Made by a program: the position numbers and the translations under genes. Under the pieces are notes generated by a model. It had not been told where the DNA came from, made no database searches, and saw nothing but the letters and a program-made list of their open reading frames with translations. Shown here piece after piece: positions 9,863-18,735 of a stretch of DNA of 64,000 nt. The stretch's first letter is position 1. Each line of letters starts with the position of its first letter. Where the stretch lies: contig JAEUME010000002.1 of NCBI GenBank assembly GCA_016793445.1, positions 312,501 to 376,500 of the forward strand, given 5' to 3'. This stretch comes from Hyphomicrobium sp. (lineage in GTDB: Bacteria; Pseudomonadota; Alphaproteobacteria; Rhizobiales; Hyphomicrobiaceae).

Positions 9863-10884
9863 GGCTGCACCAGCTTGTCGCCCTCGGCGACACCTGCAAG
9901 GATCTCGACAACAGTCTGGCTGCCGGCATTTGCCGTGGCACGCCCAAGCTGGACAACGATGTCTTGCGGCGAACCCGACGGGCCGACGAGGCGCACGTAG
10001 TCAAGGCCGTAGCGGCGGAATACGAAGCGTTGCGGCACGACGAAGGCGGTGCGTTTGCCGGCCGAGATCCACGTCAGCACACGTTCTCCGACGAAGTAGC
10101 TGCCAAGCCCTGGCGCTTCCGCGTCTGCGATGACGCGGCCATTGTTGAGCTGCGGATAGACTTGCGTGATCTTACCTTCGCTCACGCTGCGGCTTGCCGT
10201 TTCGAGCTCGCGTCCGCCAACGCGGATCACGTCGCCCTTCTTCATGAAGCGGGCATGGCGCTCGGGCACTTCCACACGCAGCAGATATTCATTGGCGGCT
10301 ATGGTCGCGATGCTCTCTCCAAGCAACGTGACGGAGCCGACCGTGACAGGAACCCTTAGAACTCGTCCCGAGGACGGCGCCAGGACCTCGCCTTCTTCCA
10401 GCTGTGTTTCGACCACCGAGCGCTCGGCCTGGGCCGCTTTGAGATCGTTGCTGGCGACGTCGAAGGCGGTTTTGGCCTGATCGACGCGTGCTTGCGACGT
10501 CACGCCCCGGCCGGCGAGCTGCTCGGCGCGCTGCAATTCAGTCTGGGCGGTTTCAGCACGCGACTTGGCCGCCACGATCTGCGCGTCGAGCGCCTTGATG
10601 CGCAGCGCGATCTTTGGATCTGCGACGACGGCCAGAACCTTGCCGGCCTCAACTTGATCGCCTTCGTCCACCTTGAGCGAGACGATCGTGCCGCCGGTAC
10701 GCACGCGCGCCTCTACAACATCGCGGCTGCGCACCGTCGCGTAGACAGATTTCAAATCATCCACGTCGCTGGCGTGCACCTCGAAGGTTTCACGCTGCTG
10801 AGGCGGGCTTTGTGCACTGGCCGCCGCTGTCAAGGCCGCCCCCGAGAGCAGGAAAAATATCGCGCGCACGAAGAGTGATGGCAT
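9859..10884 (-). CDS. RND efflux periplasmic adaptor (membrane fusion protein)
   Basis: Periplasmic adaptor, 341 residues, that would join the RND pump to an outer-membrane channel. It has a signal peptide (cleavage near ASAQS), a biotinyl-lipoyl-like hairpin (VRTGGTIVSLKVDEGDQVEAG), a coiled-coil hairpin at about 100-165 rich in Ala/Glu/Gln, then beta-barrel domains. First gene of the two-gene operon. A sigma-70-like promoter and a 22-bp palindrome lie about 60-95 bases upstream, and AGAGG precedes the ATG. Confidence 0.92.
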   Translation of the reverse strand: MPSLFVRAIFFLLSGAALTAAASAQSPPQQRETFEVHASDVDDLKSVYATVRSRDVVEARVRTGGTIVSLKVDEGDQVEAGKVLAVVADPKIALRIKALDAQIVAAKSRAETAQTELQRAEQLAGRGVTSQARVDQAKTAFDVASNDLKAAQAERSVVETQLEEGEVLAPSSGRVLRVPVTVGSVTLLGESIATIAANEYLLRVEVPERHARFMKKGDVIRVGGRELETASRSVSEGKITQVYPQLNNGRVIADAEAPGLGSYFVGERVLTWISAGKRTAFVVPQRFVFRRYGLDYVRLVGPSGSPQDIVVQLGRATANAGSQTVVEILAGVAEGDKLVQP

Positions 10885-10940
10885 TGGTGGTTCAACCTCT
10901 TACCTGAGCAGCCTCTGGTGGGATCTTCATGGCCAGCTTT

Positions 10941-10962
10941 AATATTAGAATATTCTAATATT
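10941..10962. promoter_or_regulatory. Perfect 22-bp AT-rich palindrome, likely repressor operator
   Basis: The half-site AATATTAGAAT is followed directly by its exact reverse complement. It covers the -10 box and probable transcription start of the efflux operon, the classic position for a repressor. AT-rich palindromes of this style are bound by ArsR-family winged-helix repressors such as BigR. No such regulator gene is in the window, so the protein that reads this site is unknown. Confidence 0.7.
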
Positions 10963-10980
10963 TTAAACAGGCAACTTCAA
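10952..10980 (-). promoter_or_regulatory. Predicted sigma-70 promoter of the RND efflux operon
   Basis: Read on the minus strand, TTGAAG (10980-10975) and TAGAAT (10957-10952) are separated by exactly 17 bases, close to the consensus -35 and -10 boxes. It points at the adaptor gene that starts at 10884. The -10 box is embedded in the palindrome at 10941-10962. Confidence 0.65.
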
Positions 10981-11159
10981 GCTTGCGTGGCTGAAGGGCC
11001 GCATTTGTCGCGATCGTGCCGAATCACTGTACTCATCATTCCGCCTACTCAATCGTCAAAGGTCGCAAGGCCCATCATGCCCGGCGGCAATTGCTGCATC
11101 CGGTGTCCGGCGGCCCATCATGCGTAAGCGAGCGAATCTTTCCGCAACGGAGGTCTCCT

Positions 11160-11792
11160 ATGGCTTTGTGGTCGAAGAAACCCGCCACGCCGGCTCCTGC
11201 CGCTCAGGCGCCTGAAACGCCCCCAGCGCCTCAAGCCGCTCAGCCCCAGCCCGCGCAAGCGCCGCAGGCCCCAGCTGCCGCCGAGGCTGCGCAACCCGAG
11301 CTTTCCGAGGAGGCCAAGCGCAATGCAGCGATGATGTCGAAGGCGCTGATGGCTGCCCTCGGCCAGATCGTGACTGTGCTGATGCGCACGGCCGAGCATC
11401 GGGGCAAACCGCTGACCGATCTGGAGTGGCTCGCCATCCCTGCCGTCATGACCGGGCAGTTCGCGGTGGTCGAGGCTCAGTCCAAGGCCAATGGCATGAC
11501 CACGCCGGTCAGCCTGATGATGTGGGCGTTCGTGTCGCCCGAGATCGACCAGCGTCTTCGCGCAGATCCGAACGAGCCCATCCGCCTTGCCCCCAATGAA
11601 TGGAAGAGCGGAGACATTTTATGGATCGTCGAGGCGATCGGCGAGCAGAACCTGCTACAGGCCATGCTCCAGAACGCTGTCGTCCGGGAGTGGAATGGAC
11701 GTCCGGCACACTTGCGCGTGCGCGGGCCCGACGGCAGCTACAAGATTGCGGTGCTCAAGCCGCGTCCGCCCGGTGAGCAGGCCCCCGCGTAA
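11160..11792 (+). CDS. HlyC-like lysine acyltransferase family protein (orphan)
   Basis: The 210-residue protein has a Pro/Ala-rich, probably disordered N-terminus (about 8-46) and then a domain that aligns to HlyC/RtxC, the enzymes that fatty-acylate RTX toxins. LGQIVTVLMRTAEHRGKPL aligns without gaps to the HlyC segment ending in its catalytic His, and H80 keeps that residue. MMWAFVSPEID and EWKSGDILWIVEAI match the conserved core, but the second catalytic residue of HlyC (Asp92) corresponds to E158 here. No RTX toxin or type I secretion gene is nearby, so a cytosolic or novel substrate is likely. GGAGG lies seven bases before the ATG. Confidence 0.75.
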   Translation: MALWSKKPATPAPAAQAPETPPAPQAAQPQPAQAPQAPAAAEAAQPELSEEAKRNAAMMSKALMAALGQIVTVLMRTAEHRGKPLTDLEWLAIPAVMTGQFAVVEAQSKANGMTTPVSLMMWAFVSPEIDQRLRADPNEPIRLAPNEWKSGDILWIVEAIGEQNLLQAMLQNAVVREWNGRPAHLRVRGPDGSYKIAVLKPRPPGEQAPA

Positions 11793-11827
11793 CAACGGCC
11801 GCACGATGCTCTTTTCATCACTCTGGT

Positions 11828-14173
11828 TCAGCCCTTGCCTTGCTCGCGGGCGCGGCGCAAGGCGGCGGCAAGGGCAGACTCACCTTGCGGCTGTTGGGTA
11901 GGCCCGCCGCCCGATGGCGTGGCGCCGCGCCCTCCACTTCCTTGCCCGTGGCGGACCTCCTGGCGCGATGCACCGCGCTGCTCTCCGCGTGAAGCGCCGC
12001 CACCCGTATCGATCGCGCCCGACTTCATGGTGAGCGCGATACGCTTGCGGTCAGGGTCCACGTCCTTCACGCGAACTTTCACGACATCGCCGGCCTTCAC
12101 AACCTCGCGCGGATCCTTGACAAAGCGATCCGCCAACTCCGAAACGTGGACGAGGCCGTCCTGGTGAACGCCAACGTCGACGAACGCGCCGAACGCGGTG
12201 ACGTTGGTCACGACGCCTTCCAGCGCCATGCCGGGCTTCAAATCGGAAATCTTCTCTACGCCCTCCTTGAATTCGGCGGTCTTGAACTCAGGCCGCGGAT
12301 CGCGTCCAGGCTTCTCGAGCTCGGCGAGAATGTCGGTGATGGTTGGAATGCCAAAACGTTCGTCGGCAAACTGCTTGGGTGAAATCGTCTTGAGGAACGC
12401 CCGGTCGCCAATCATCGCCTTGACCGGCCGCTTGGTCGCGTCTGCAATGCGTTCGACCACGTCGTAGGCTTCAGGGTGAACCGCGCTGGCATCGAGCGGA
12501 TTAGGACCGTTCATGATGCGCAGGAATCCCGCCGCCTGCTCGAAAGCCTTGGGACCAAGGCGGGCGACCTTCTTGATGTCCGTGCGCTTCTTGAATGCAC
12601 CGTTCTCGTTGCGATGCGTCACGATGTTTTGCGCAATCGTCGTATTGAGGCCGGCGACACGCGCGAGCAGCGGCGCGGACGCCATGTTCACATCGACGCC
12701 GACCGAGTTGACGCAATCCTCCACGGCCGCGTCGAGCGAGCGGGCAAGTTCCGGCTGGTTGACGTCGTGCTGGTACTGGCCGACACCGATCGCCTTGGGC
12801 TCGATCTTGACCAGTTCGGCAAGAGGATCTTGCAGGCGCCGTGCAATGGAGACAGCGCCGCGCAAGGAGACGTCGAGATCAGGAAACTCGTTGGCCGCAA
12901 GCTCTGAGGCCGAGTAGACGGAGGCACCGGCCTCCGACACCATGACCTTGGTAAGGCGTGCATCGGGCAGCTTCTTGATCAGCTCGCCCGCGAGCTTGTC
13001 GGTCTCGCGGCTGGCGGTGCCGTTGCCGATGGCAATCAGCTCGACCTTACGCTTGAGGCAGAGGGCTCCGAGCGTTGCAAGCGCCCCATGCCAGTCATTG
13101 CGTGGCTCGTGCGGATAGACGGTCGATGTGTCGAGCACTTTGCCCGTCGCATCGACGACCGCGACCTTGACGCCGGTACGGATGCCGGGATCGAGCCCCA
13201 TCGTCACGCGCGCGCCAGCCGGGGCCGCGAGCAGCAGGTCCTTGAGATTTGCTTTGAAAACATCGATTGCGGCCGTGTCCGAGCGTTCCTTGAGGCGCAC
13301 CATGAGGTCAATGGCGAGCGAGACGTGCAGCTTCGTCTTCCAGGCGAGCCGCGCGGTGTCCGTGAGCCAGCGATCCGCGGGACGGCCACGGTCGGCGATG
13401 CCCGTGGCCGACATGATCCTCAGTTCTGCGGGGTGCGGGCGGCCCTCTTCGCTTTCCACGTCGAGGTCGAGATCGAGGAAACCTTCGTTGCGTCCGCGCA
13501 GCAATGCCAGGGCCCGGTGCGAAGGCATGTCACGGATCGGTTGGGCGAAGTCGAAATAGTCGGAGAATTTCGCGCCCTCGGTTTCCTTGCCTTTCAGCAC
13601 CTTGGAGATGATCGCGCCAGATGACCACAGCCATTCACGCAAGTCGCCGACCAGCTTGGCGTTCTCGCCGATGCGTTCAATGAGGATGGCGCGTGCGCCA
13701 TCCAGTGCAGCCTTGGCGTCCGCCACACCCTTTTCGGCGTTGATGTAGGTCTCGGCTTGTGCGTTGGGGTCTAGGGCAGGGTTCGACAGCAGCGCATCCG
13801 CCAACGGCTCCAGGCCGGCCTCGCGCGCGATTTGCGCCTTGGTGCGCCGCTTGGGCTTGTAAGGCGCGTAAAGGTCTTCCAGTTCCACCTTGCTGTCGGC
13901 GCCGGCAATAGCGCGCTGCAGCTCGGGTGTCATCTTGCCTTGCTCGGTGATGCTTTTGACAACCGTTGCGCGACGGTCTTCCAGTTCGCGCAGATAACCC
14001 AGCCGCTCCTCAAGCTTGCGCAGTTGCGTGTCGTCGAGGCCGCCGGTCTTCTCCTTGCGGTAGCGTGCGATGAACGGCACGGTGGCGCCCTCGCCGAGCA
14101 GCGCGACGGCGGCGGCAACCTGAGTGATCTGGACGTTGAGTTCGCTGGCAATGCGGGCGTTGATGGCGTCCAA
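11828..14173 (-). CDS. tex: Tex-family RNA-binding transcription accessory protein
   Basis: Cytoplasmic nucleic-acid-binding protein of the Tex/Spt6 family, 781 residues, the normal length. It has the N-terminal helical region ([17 protein letters not shown]), a YqgF-like RNase H fold ([17 protein letters not shown]), helix-hairpin-helix repeats, and a C-terminal S1 domain ([29 protein letters not shown]), ending in a Gly/Arg/Gln-rich tail. The start is TTG at 14173, supported by AAAGGA nine bases before it and by the typical N-terminus; no in-frame ATG fits better. It converges with the HlyC-like gene. Confidence 0.95.
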   Translation of the reverse strand: MDAINARIASELNVQITQVAAAVALLGEGATVPFIARYRKEKTGGLDDTQLRKLEERLGYLRELEDRRATVVKSITEQGKMTPELQRAIAGADSKVELEDLYAPYKPKRRTKAQIAREAGLEPLADALLSNPALDPNAQAETYINAEKGVADAKAALDGARAILIERIGENAKLVGDLREWLWSSGAIISKVLKGKETEGAKFSDYFDFAQPIRDMPSHRALALLRGRNEGFLDLDLDVESEEGRPHPAELRIMSATGIADRGRPADRWLTDTARLAWKTKLHVSLAIDLMVRLKERSDTAAIDVFKANLKDLLLAAPAGARVTMGLDPGIRTGVKVAVVDATGKVLDTSTVYPHEPRNDWHGALATLGALCLKRKVELIAIGNGTASRETDKLAGELIKKLPDARLTKVMVSEAGASVYSASELAANEFPDLDVSLRGAVSIARRLQDPLAELVKIEPKAIGVGQYQHDVNQPELARSLDAAVEDCVNSVGVDVNMASAPLLARVAGLNTTIAQNIVTHRNENGAFKKRTDIKKVARLGPKAFEQAAGFLRIMNGPNPLDASAVHPEAYDVVERIADATKRPVKAMIGDRAFLKTISPKQFADERFGIPTITDILAELEKPGRDPRPEFKTAEFKEGVEKISDLKPGMALEGVVTNVTAFGAFVDVGVHQDGLVHVSELADRFVKDPREVVKAGDVVKVRVKDVDPDRKRIALTMKSGAIDTGGGASRGEQRGASRQEVRHGQGSGGRGATPSGGGPTQQPQGESALAAALRRAREQGKG

Positions 14174-14333
14174 GCGTCGGTCCTTTCATGCGGCGGGGTC
14201 GTGGGGCAGCTTATAGCCTTGCTGCGGGGCAGGCCAATGACCGCGCACCGGCCACCAACAGAGACGTGGATTATAGCTGAACCGGAACAAAGTCGTTCAA
14301 CGCAAACGGTGCGGCCGCGCGTCCGGCCAGCCT

Positions 14334-14984
14334 TCAGGAATTCTCGATCAACAACCGCGCAATGGTGCCGCGCAAGATGTCGATCCCGAGGTTCTTTTCA
14401 GACGATGTCACGATGATGCCGGGATAGGCGGCCGGGTGCTTACCGAGGGCCTGTCTGGTCGCCTGAGCGACCTTTTCTAGCTCGGCGTGGCTCACTTTAT
14501 CGGCCTTCGTGAGCACGCCCTGATAAGAGACCGCCGCTGAATCGAGCAGCGCCAGAATGTCGTTATCGGCGGCCTTGATGCCGTGACGTGCGTCGATCAG
14601 GACAAAGACGCGCAGCAGCGTCCGCCGGCCCGCGAGATAGCCGCGCAGGACTTTATTCCAAGCGGCGACCTTGTCCTTGGGCGCTTCGGCAAAGCCATAG
14701 CCCGGCATGTCGACGAGATACATGGACCCCGCGGGCAACGTGAAGAAGTTCAGCTCCTGCGTGCGGCCCGGCGTATTGGAGGCGCGCGCAAGCTGCCGCT
14801 GACCGACAAGCGCGTTGAGAAGCGTGGACTTCCCAACGTTGGAGCGGCCGGCGAACGCAATCTCCGGCCGGTCGTCGGGCGGCAAATGCTCAAGATCGGG
14901 CGAGCCGCGCGAGAAGCTCCACGCTTGCGTGAAGATGAGGCGGCCCGCTTCGATCTCGTCGTCGGTGAGCGCGCCGTCCTGCAT
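14334..14984 (-). CDS. engB: Ribosome biogenesis GTPase EngB (YihA/YsxC)
   Basis: Small GTPase needed for 50S ribosome assembly. The 216 residues carry G1 [10 protein letters not shown]3 DMPGYGFA and G4 TKAD, plus the EngB feature FYxxP-like [12 protein letters not shown] start at the ATG at 14984 ([10 protein letters not shown]), 35 bases after yidC; the open frame runs further upstream into yidC, but that part is the antisense-free overlap of another frame and not coding. It is last in rpmH-rnpA-yidC-engB. Confidence 0.94.
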   Translation of the reverse strand: MQDGALTDDEIEAGRLIFTQAWSFSRGSPDLEHLPPDDRPEIAFAGRSNVGKSTLLNALVGQRQLARASNTPGRTQELNFFTLPAGSMYLVDMPGYGFAEAPKDKVAAWNKVLRGYLAGRRTLLRVFVLIDARHGIKAADNDILALLDSAAVSYQGVLTKADKVSHAELEKVAQATRQALGKHPAAYPGIIVTSSEKNLGIDILRGTIARLLIENS

Positions 14985-15019
14985 CAGTTGACCTGTGGTT
15001 TTGAAGCGGGAGGTGCCCG

Positions 15020-16897
15020 CTATTTGTCTTCGTCTTTGTTGCGACTGAAGAACCGTCCTATCCCTGCGAAGCTGCGCTGGATGTTGGCCAGCAGATGGAC
15101 CTCGGCCCCGTTCTTCTTGTTGATATAGTACTGCTGGGCGATCGACAGCGTGTTGCTCCAGGCCCAGTAGATCACGAGACCTGCGGGGAACGTCGCCAGC
15201 AGGAAGGTGAACATCAGCGGCATCCATTGGAAGATCTGCTGCTGGATCGGATCGGGCTGTGGCGGGTTGAGCTGCATCTGCAGCCACATGGTGATGCCCA
15301 TGATCACCGGCCACGCGCCGACATGCAGGAACTCCGGCACGGCGAACGGCAGCAGACCGAACAGGTTGAAGATCGAGGTCGGATCGGGTGCGGACAGGTC
15401 CTTGATCCACCCAAAGAACGGCGCGTGACGCATGTCGATGGTGACGAACAGCACCTTGTAGAGCGCGAAGAACACCGGGATCTGCAGCAGGATCGGCCAG
15501 CAACCGGCAAGCGGATTGATCTTCTCGCGCTTGTAGAGATCGAACATCTCCTTTTGCTGGCGCTGGGGATCGTCCTTGTGGAGCTCCTTGATGCGCGCCA
15601 TCTCGGGCTGCAGCTTCTTCATCCGCGCCATGCTGGTGTACTGCTTGTTGGCCAGCGGGAAGAAGGCGGCTTTCACGATGATGGTCAGGATCAGGATGGT
15701 GATACCGAAGTTGCCGGCCCAGGAGTTGATCCACTCCATCAGTTTGAACAGCGGCTTGGTTATGAAATAGAACCAGCCCCAATCGATCATGCGATCGAAC
15801 AGCTTGATGTTCAGCGATTTCTCGTAGCCGTCGACGATCGTCGCCTGCTTGGCGCCGGCGTAGAGATGCGCCTCCACGCCCTTGCGTGCGTTGGGGGGCA
15901 CGACGAGCGCGCCGCGCAGATAATCGACCTGATAGGCATCACTCTGATCCGGCGAGGTCGCCTTCACGGCCGACATCATTCCGCGGTAGGGCTCCTTCTG
16001 ATCCGGGATCAGTGCGGCGGCCCAATACTTGTCGGTGATTCCAAACCAGCCGCCGGTAATGTTTTCAAAGGTGTGGGGCGTCGCGGATTTCACGGCATCC
16101 GCGTAAGTGACTTCCTTGAGCCCTTCATCACCCGCAACGCCGATCAAGCCCTCGTGCAAGATGTAATAGGCGTGGCTCTTGGGCGTGCCGTAGCGATGGA
16201 TGCGCCCGTACGGCAGAAGAGACACTTCCTTGTCGGTCTTGTTCTCGACTTCGTCGACGATCTTGAACATGTAATTTTCATCGATCGAAAACGTGCGGCG
16301 GAAAACAAGACCCTCGCCATTGTCCCAGTTGATGGTGACGGGGCTCGATGGCGTGAGCGTGGTGCCGCTCTCGAGCGTCCACAGCGTCTCGCGATCGGGC
16401 AATCTGATGGAGGTGCCACTGGGAGCGACCCAGCCGTATTCGGCGAAGTAGGGATGCTCGCTGCCGGCGGGCGACAGAAGCACCACTTTGGGAGAATTGG
16501 GATCGAGCTGCTCGCGATACCTGACCAGCACCAGATCATCGATGCGGCCGCTCTTGAGTGCGATGGAGCCTTCCAGGCTGTCCGACTTGATGGCGACACG
16601 CGGGGAGGCTTTCAACGCATCTTCACGTGCGACGGGTGCAGTCGTGGTCAGGCTAGGCTGAGGCGTGGTGGCCGACGGCGTCGCGACCGGGCTTGCAGGA
16701 GTCGCAACGCCAGGAGGTCCTTGGGTCTGCGCGCCCGAGCGCTGGGCTTCGACATCACGCGCGAACTCCTGACGCGCCTTCTCATCGCGCACCGCAGGGG
16801 CGGCGAAGAAGTATTGCCACGCCATCAACAACACGAGGGAGAGGATGACGGCGAATATCAGATTATTCTGATCTTGCGGGGAGTTTCCGGAGTTCAT
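15020..16897 (-). CDS. yidC: Membrane protein insertase YidC
   Basis: Inner-membrane insertase and chaperone acting alone or with Sec, 625 residues. An N-terminal anchor (about 12-28), a long periplasmic beta-sandwich domain preceded by a Pro/Thr/Ala linker, then the conserved five-helix core ([15 protein letters not shown] [34 protein letters not shown] with the positively charged cytoplasmic loop, and [18 protein letters not shown]). Follows rnpA after 91 bases; no yidD was found in that gap. Confidence 0.96.
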   Translation of the reverse strand: MNSGNSPQDQNNLIFAVILSLVLLMAWQYFFAAPAVRDEKARQEFARDVEAQRSGAQTQGPPGVATPASPVATPSATTPQPSLTTTAPVAREDALKASPRVAIKSDSLEGSIALKSGRIDDLVLVRYREQLDPNSPKVVLLSPAGSEHPYFAEYGWVAPSGTSIRLPDRETLWTLESGTTLTPSSPVTINWDNGEGLVFRRTFSIDENYMFKIVDEVENKTDKEVSLLPYGRIHRYGTPKSHAYYILHEGLIGVAGDEGLKEVTYADAVKSATPHTFENITGGWFGITDKYWAAALIPDQKEPYRGMMSAVKATSPDQSDAYQVDYLRGALVVPPNARKGVEAHLYAGAKQATIVDGYEKSLNIKLFDRMIDWGWFYFITKPLFKLMEWINSWAGNFGITILILTIIVKAAFFPLANKQYTSMARMKKLQPEMARIKELHKDDPQRQQKEMFDLYKREKINPLAGCWPILLQIPVFFALYKVLFVTIDMRHAPFFGWIKDLSAPDPTSIFNLFGLLPFAVPEFLHVGAWPVIMGITMWLQMQLNPPQPDPIQQQIFQWMPLMFTFLLATFPAGLVIYWAWSNTLSIAQQYYINKKNGAEVHLLANIQRSFAGIGRFFSRNKDEDK

Positions 16898-16988
16898 CGA
16901 AGCCTCAGTTTAGTGCGCGCTTTACAGTTTGGGCGCCGGATCGGTATCCGATGGAAGAAGGCGCACGGCAAAGATAGATGGCCCGCAG

Positions 16989-17405
16989 TCACGCCGGGCC
17001 ATGTTGCTGGGGTTTTTTCATCGTTACGGAGCGTTTGTCGAGTCTTTGATCGCGAGCACCCTGCGGCTTGTGAACGCCGTTGAGCGCGCGGGTCAGTTCG
17101 CCCAAGAGATCGGCAAATGGCTTATCGAGCGCGGCGGGCCGAGCGACAATGACATAGTCGTAGCCATCGCGAGCATAGCGGGGTGCAACCTGGCTCAGAG
17201 CGGACTTGAGACGGCGGCGGATGCGATTGCGCGTGACCGCGTTGCCCAGCTTCTTTGTGACAGTAAAGCCGAAACGAGGTCCTTTGCCGGATCCGCGTCC
17301 GGGCGCGCGCGGTTTGGCTTCCATCAGGCAGCAGGGCACGGAAGAGCGCGCCCCGCCGCGGACGGCGAGGAAGTCAGGGCGCTTCTTGATGGTTTCAAGT
17401 GCCAA
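16989..17405 (-). CDS. rnpA: Ribonuclease P protein component
   Basis: Protein cofactor of RNase P, which matures tRNA 5' ends. The basic protein shows the family signature KKLGNAVTRNRIRRRLKSAL preceded by FGFTVTK. The start is uncertain: TTG at 17405 (MALETIKKRPDFLAV..., 138 residues) matches usual RnpA N-termini and has GAGGA about ten bases upstream; TTG at 17456 gives 155 residues. No in-frame ATG precedes the conserved part. It follows rpmH as in most bacteria. Confidence 0.93.
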   Translation of the reverse strand: MALETIKKRPDFLAVRGGARSSVPCCLMEAKPRAPGRGSGKGPRFGFTVTKKLGNAVTRNRIRRRLKSALSQVAPRYARDGYDYVIVARPAALDKPFADLLGELTRALNGVHKPQGARDQRLDKRSVTMKKPQQHGPA

Positions 17406-17483
17406 CGGGAGCGTCCTCGCGAGCGTTTCTGTCCGTCCGCCGTGGCGAACGGCCAAAATGTGCCGCGCGCACCCGCAAAAGTG

Positions 17484-17618
17484 CTAGGCCGACAGGCGCT
17501 TGCGGCCTTTGGCGCGGCGGCGGGCGAGAACTTTCTGGCCACCTGCGGTCAGCATACGCTTGCGGAAGCCGTGGCGGCGTTTGCGCACAAGGCGGCTGGG
17601 CTGATATGTGCGTTTCAC
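17484..17618 (-). CDS. rpmH: 50S ribosomal protein L34
   Basis: A 44-residue basic protein read from a GTG start: [18 protein letters not shown]..., then [20 protein letters not shown] and RKRLSA. This is full-length bacterial L34. GGAG lies eight bases before the GTG. It is the first gene of the rpmH-rnpA-yidC-engB block. The 300 bases upstream (17619-17916), shared with the divergent TVP38 gene, contain no other gene I can support. Confidence 0.96.
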   Translation of the reverse strand: MKRTYQPSRLVRKRRHGFRKRMLTAGGQKVLARRRAKGRKRLSA

Positions 17619-17916
17619 GCGACGTCTCCGTGAAGTTCCAAATGCCACCGGCCGTCAACGCGACAGGTGGTAAAACGATGAGATTTCATTGGGTTACGGT
17701 CTGACACGGCGACAGGGCGCAGCAACGCCCGGAAGGCCGGTCCAACCCGCAAGATGCAGGCTTATAGGGGCGCTTCCTGCTGAAGTCAACGCAACCGGGG
17801 CCCTCACGTAGCCGTGAGGTCTAAAAATCGCAGCGGCGCGAAACAGGTACTGCTTGGATCGCGTACATTGCGCGACGCATCATGAGTCGCATACCGAACC
17901 TTACGAAGGTCACGTG

Positions 17917-18735
17917 ATGGATGCACAACCTAAAGAGGGTGATCCCAAGGCTGGGGCACAAGCAGCAACCGCGAAAAGTTTGTGGCGCTGGCTTCCGCTG
18001 CTGGTGCTTGCCGGGCTGACGGCCTTTGTCTTTGCCATGGGATGGCACACGTACCTCAGTTTTAAGACCATCGGTGTGAACTACGACCTCCTCAAGCTCT
18101 TCATTGCCCAAAACAAGGTTGCCGCGCTCGCCATCTACAGTGCGGTCTATATCGCGGTGGTCGCGTTATCGTTGCCGGGCGGCCTGGTGATGACGCTGGC
18201 TGGAGGGCTGCTGTTTGGTTGGCGGCTCGGCGCACTGGTGACGGTCATCGCCGCGACCATCGGGTCAACGTTGGTATTCCTCGCCGCCAGAAGTTCGCTC
18301 GGCGAATCCCTTGCGGCGAAAGCTGGTCCGTCTCTTGCCGCGTTGCGTGAGGGCTTCAACCAGAATGCGCTGAGCTATCTGCTCTTCCTGCGGCTCGTTC
18401 CCGCGTTCCCCTTTTTCGTCGTCAATCTGGCGCCTGCGTTGCTGGGCGTACCCTTGAAGACCTATGTGCTGGGCACCTTCTTAGGCATTATTCCGGGGAC
18501 AATCGCCTTCTCGGTGGCGGGGTCGGGCTTAGGCAGCGTCGTCGAAGCGCAAAACGCGAGCTATCAGGAATGTCTCGCCCGCCACCCCGGTGGTGGAGAC
18601 GAGGCTTGTCCCTACACCATAGACACCGGTGCGCTGGTGACCAACGAACTGCTTGCCGCACTTGCCTTGCTGGGAGTCATCGCTTTGATCCCCGTTGCTT
18701 TGAAACGCTGGAAGGGCCGTCATGCAAAAAACTAG
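17917..18735 (+). CDS. TVP38/TMEM64 (DedA-superfamily) membrane protein
   Basis: Integral inner-membrane protein, about 272 residues, with six or so hydrophobic segments and the family core ALSLPGGLVMTLAGGLLFGWRLGALVTVIAATIGSTLVF and FLLFLRLVPAFPFFVVN (here YLLFLRLVPAFPFFVVNLAPAL). Related proteins act as VTT-fold scramblases or transporters, but the substrate is not known. The ATG at 17917 has GAAGG eight bases upstream. The end overlaps the next gene by 14 bases, so the two proteins are made together; in some bacteria the same two families are fused into one polypeptide. Confidence 0.88.
   Translation: MDAQPKEGDPKAGAQAATAKSLWRWLPLLVLAGLTAFVFAMGWHTYLSFKTIGVNYDLLKLFIAQNKVAALAIYSAVYIAVVALSLPGGLVMTLAGGLLFGWRLGALVTVIAATIGSTLVFLAARSSLGESLAAKAGPSLAALREGFNQNALSYLLFLRLVPAFPFFVVNLAPALLGVPLKTYVLGTFLGIIPGTIAFSVAGSGLGSVVEAQNASYQECLARHPGGGDEACPYTIDTGALVTNELLAALALLGVIALIPVALKRWKGRHAKN

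Noticed and set aside
11069..11123. Direct repeat GGCCCATCATGC twice, 43 bases apart, before the HlyC-like gene
   Set aside because: A single short repeat pair without symmetry or promoter context, so I could not assign it a role.
11160..11792. Loss of the catalytic His in the HlyC-like protein
   Set aside because: A first misaligned reading placed His at an Asp. The gapless alignment of LGQIVTVLMRTAEHR shows H80 is conserved.
14985..15782. Long N-terminal extension of engB running into yidC
   Set aside because: This part lies inside yidC in another frame on the same strand; EngB proteins start near the ATG at 14984 and yidC is unmistakable.
17701..17780. Possible small signal-recognition-particle RNA upstream of rpmH, from a CCGGAAGG stretch
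   Set aside because: The adjacent AGCAG of the conserved SRP RNA loop is missing and no matching long helix was found.
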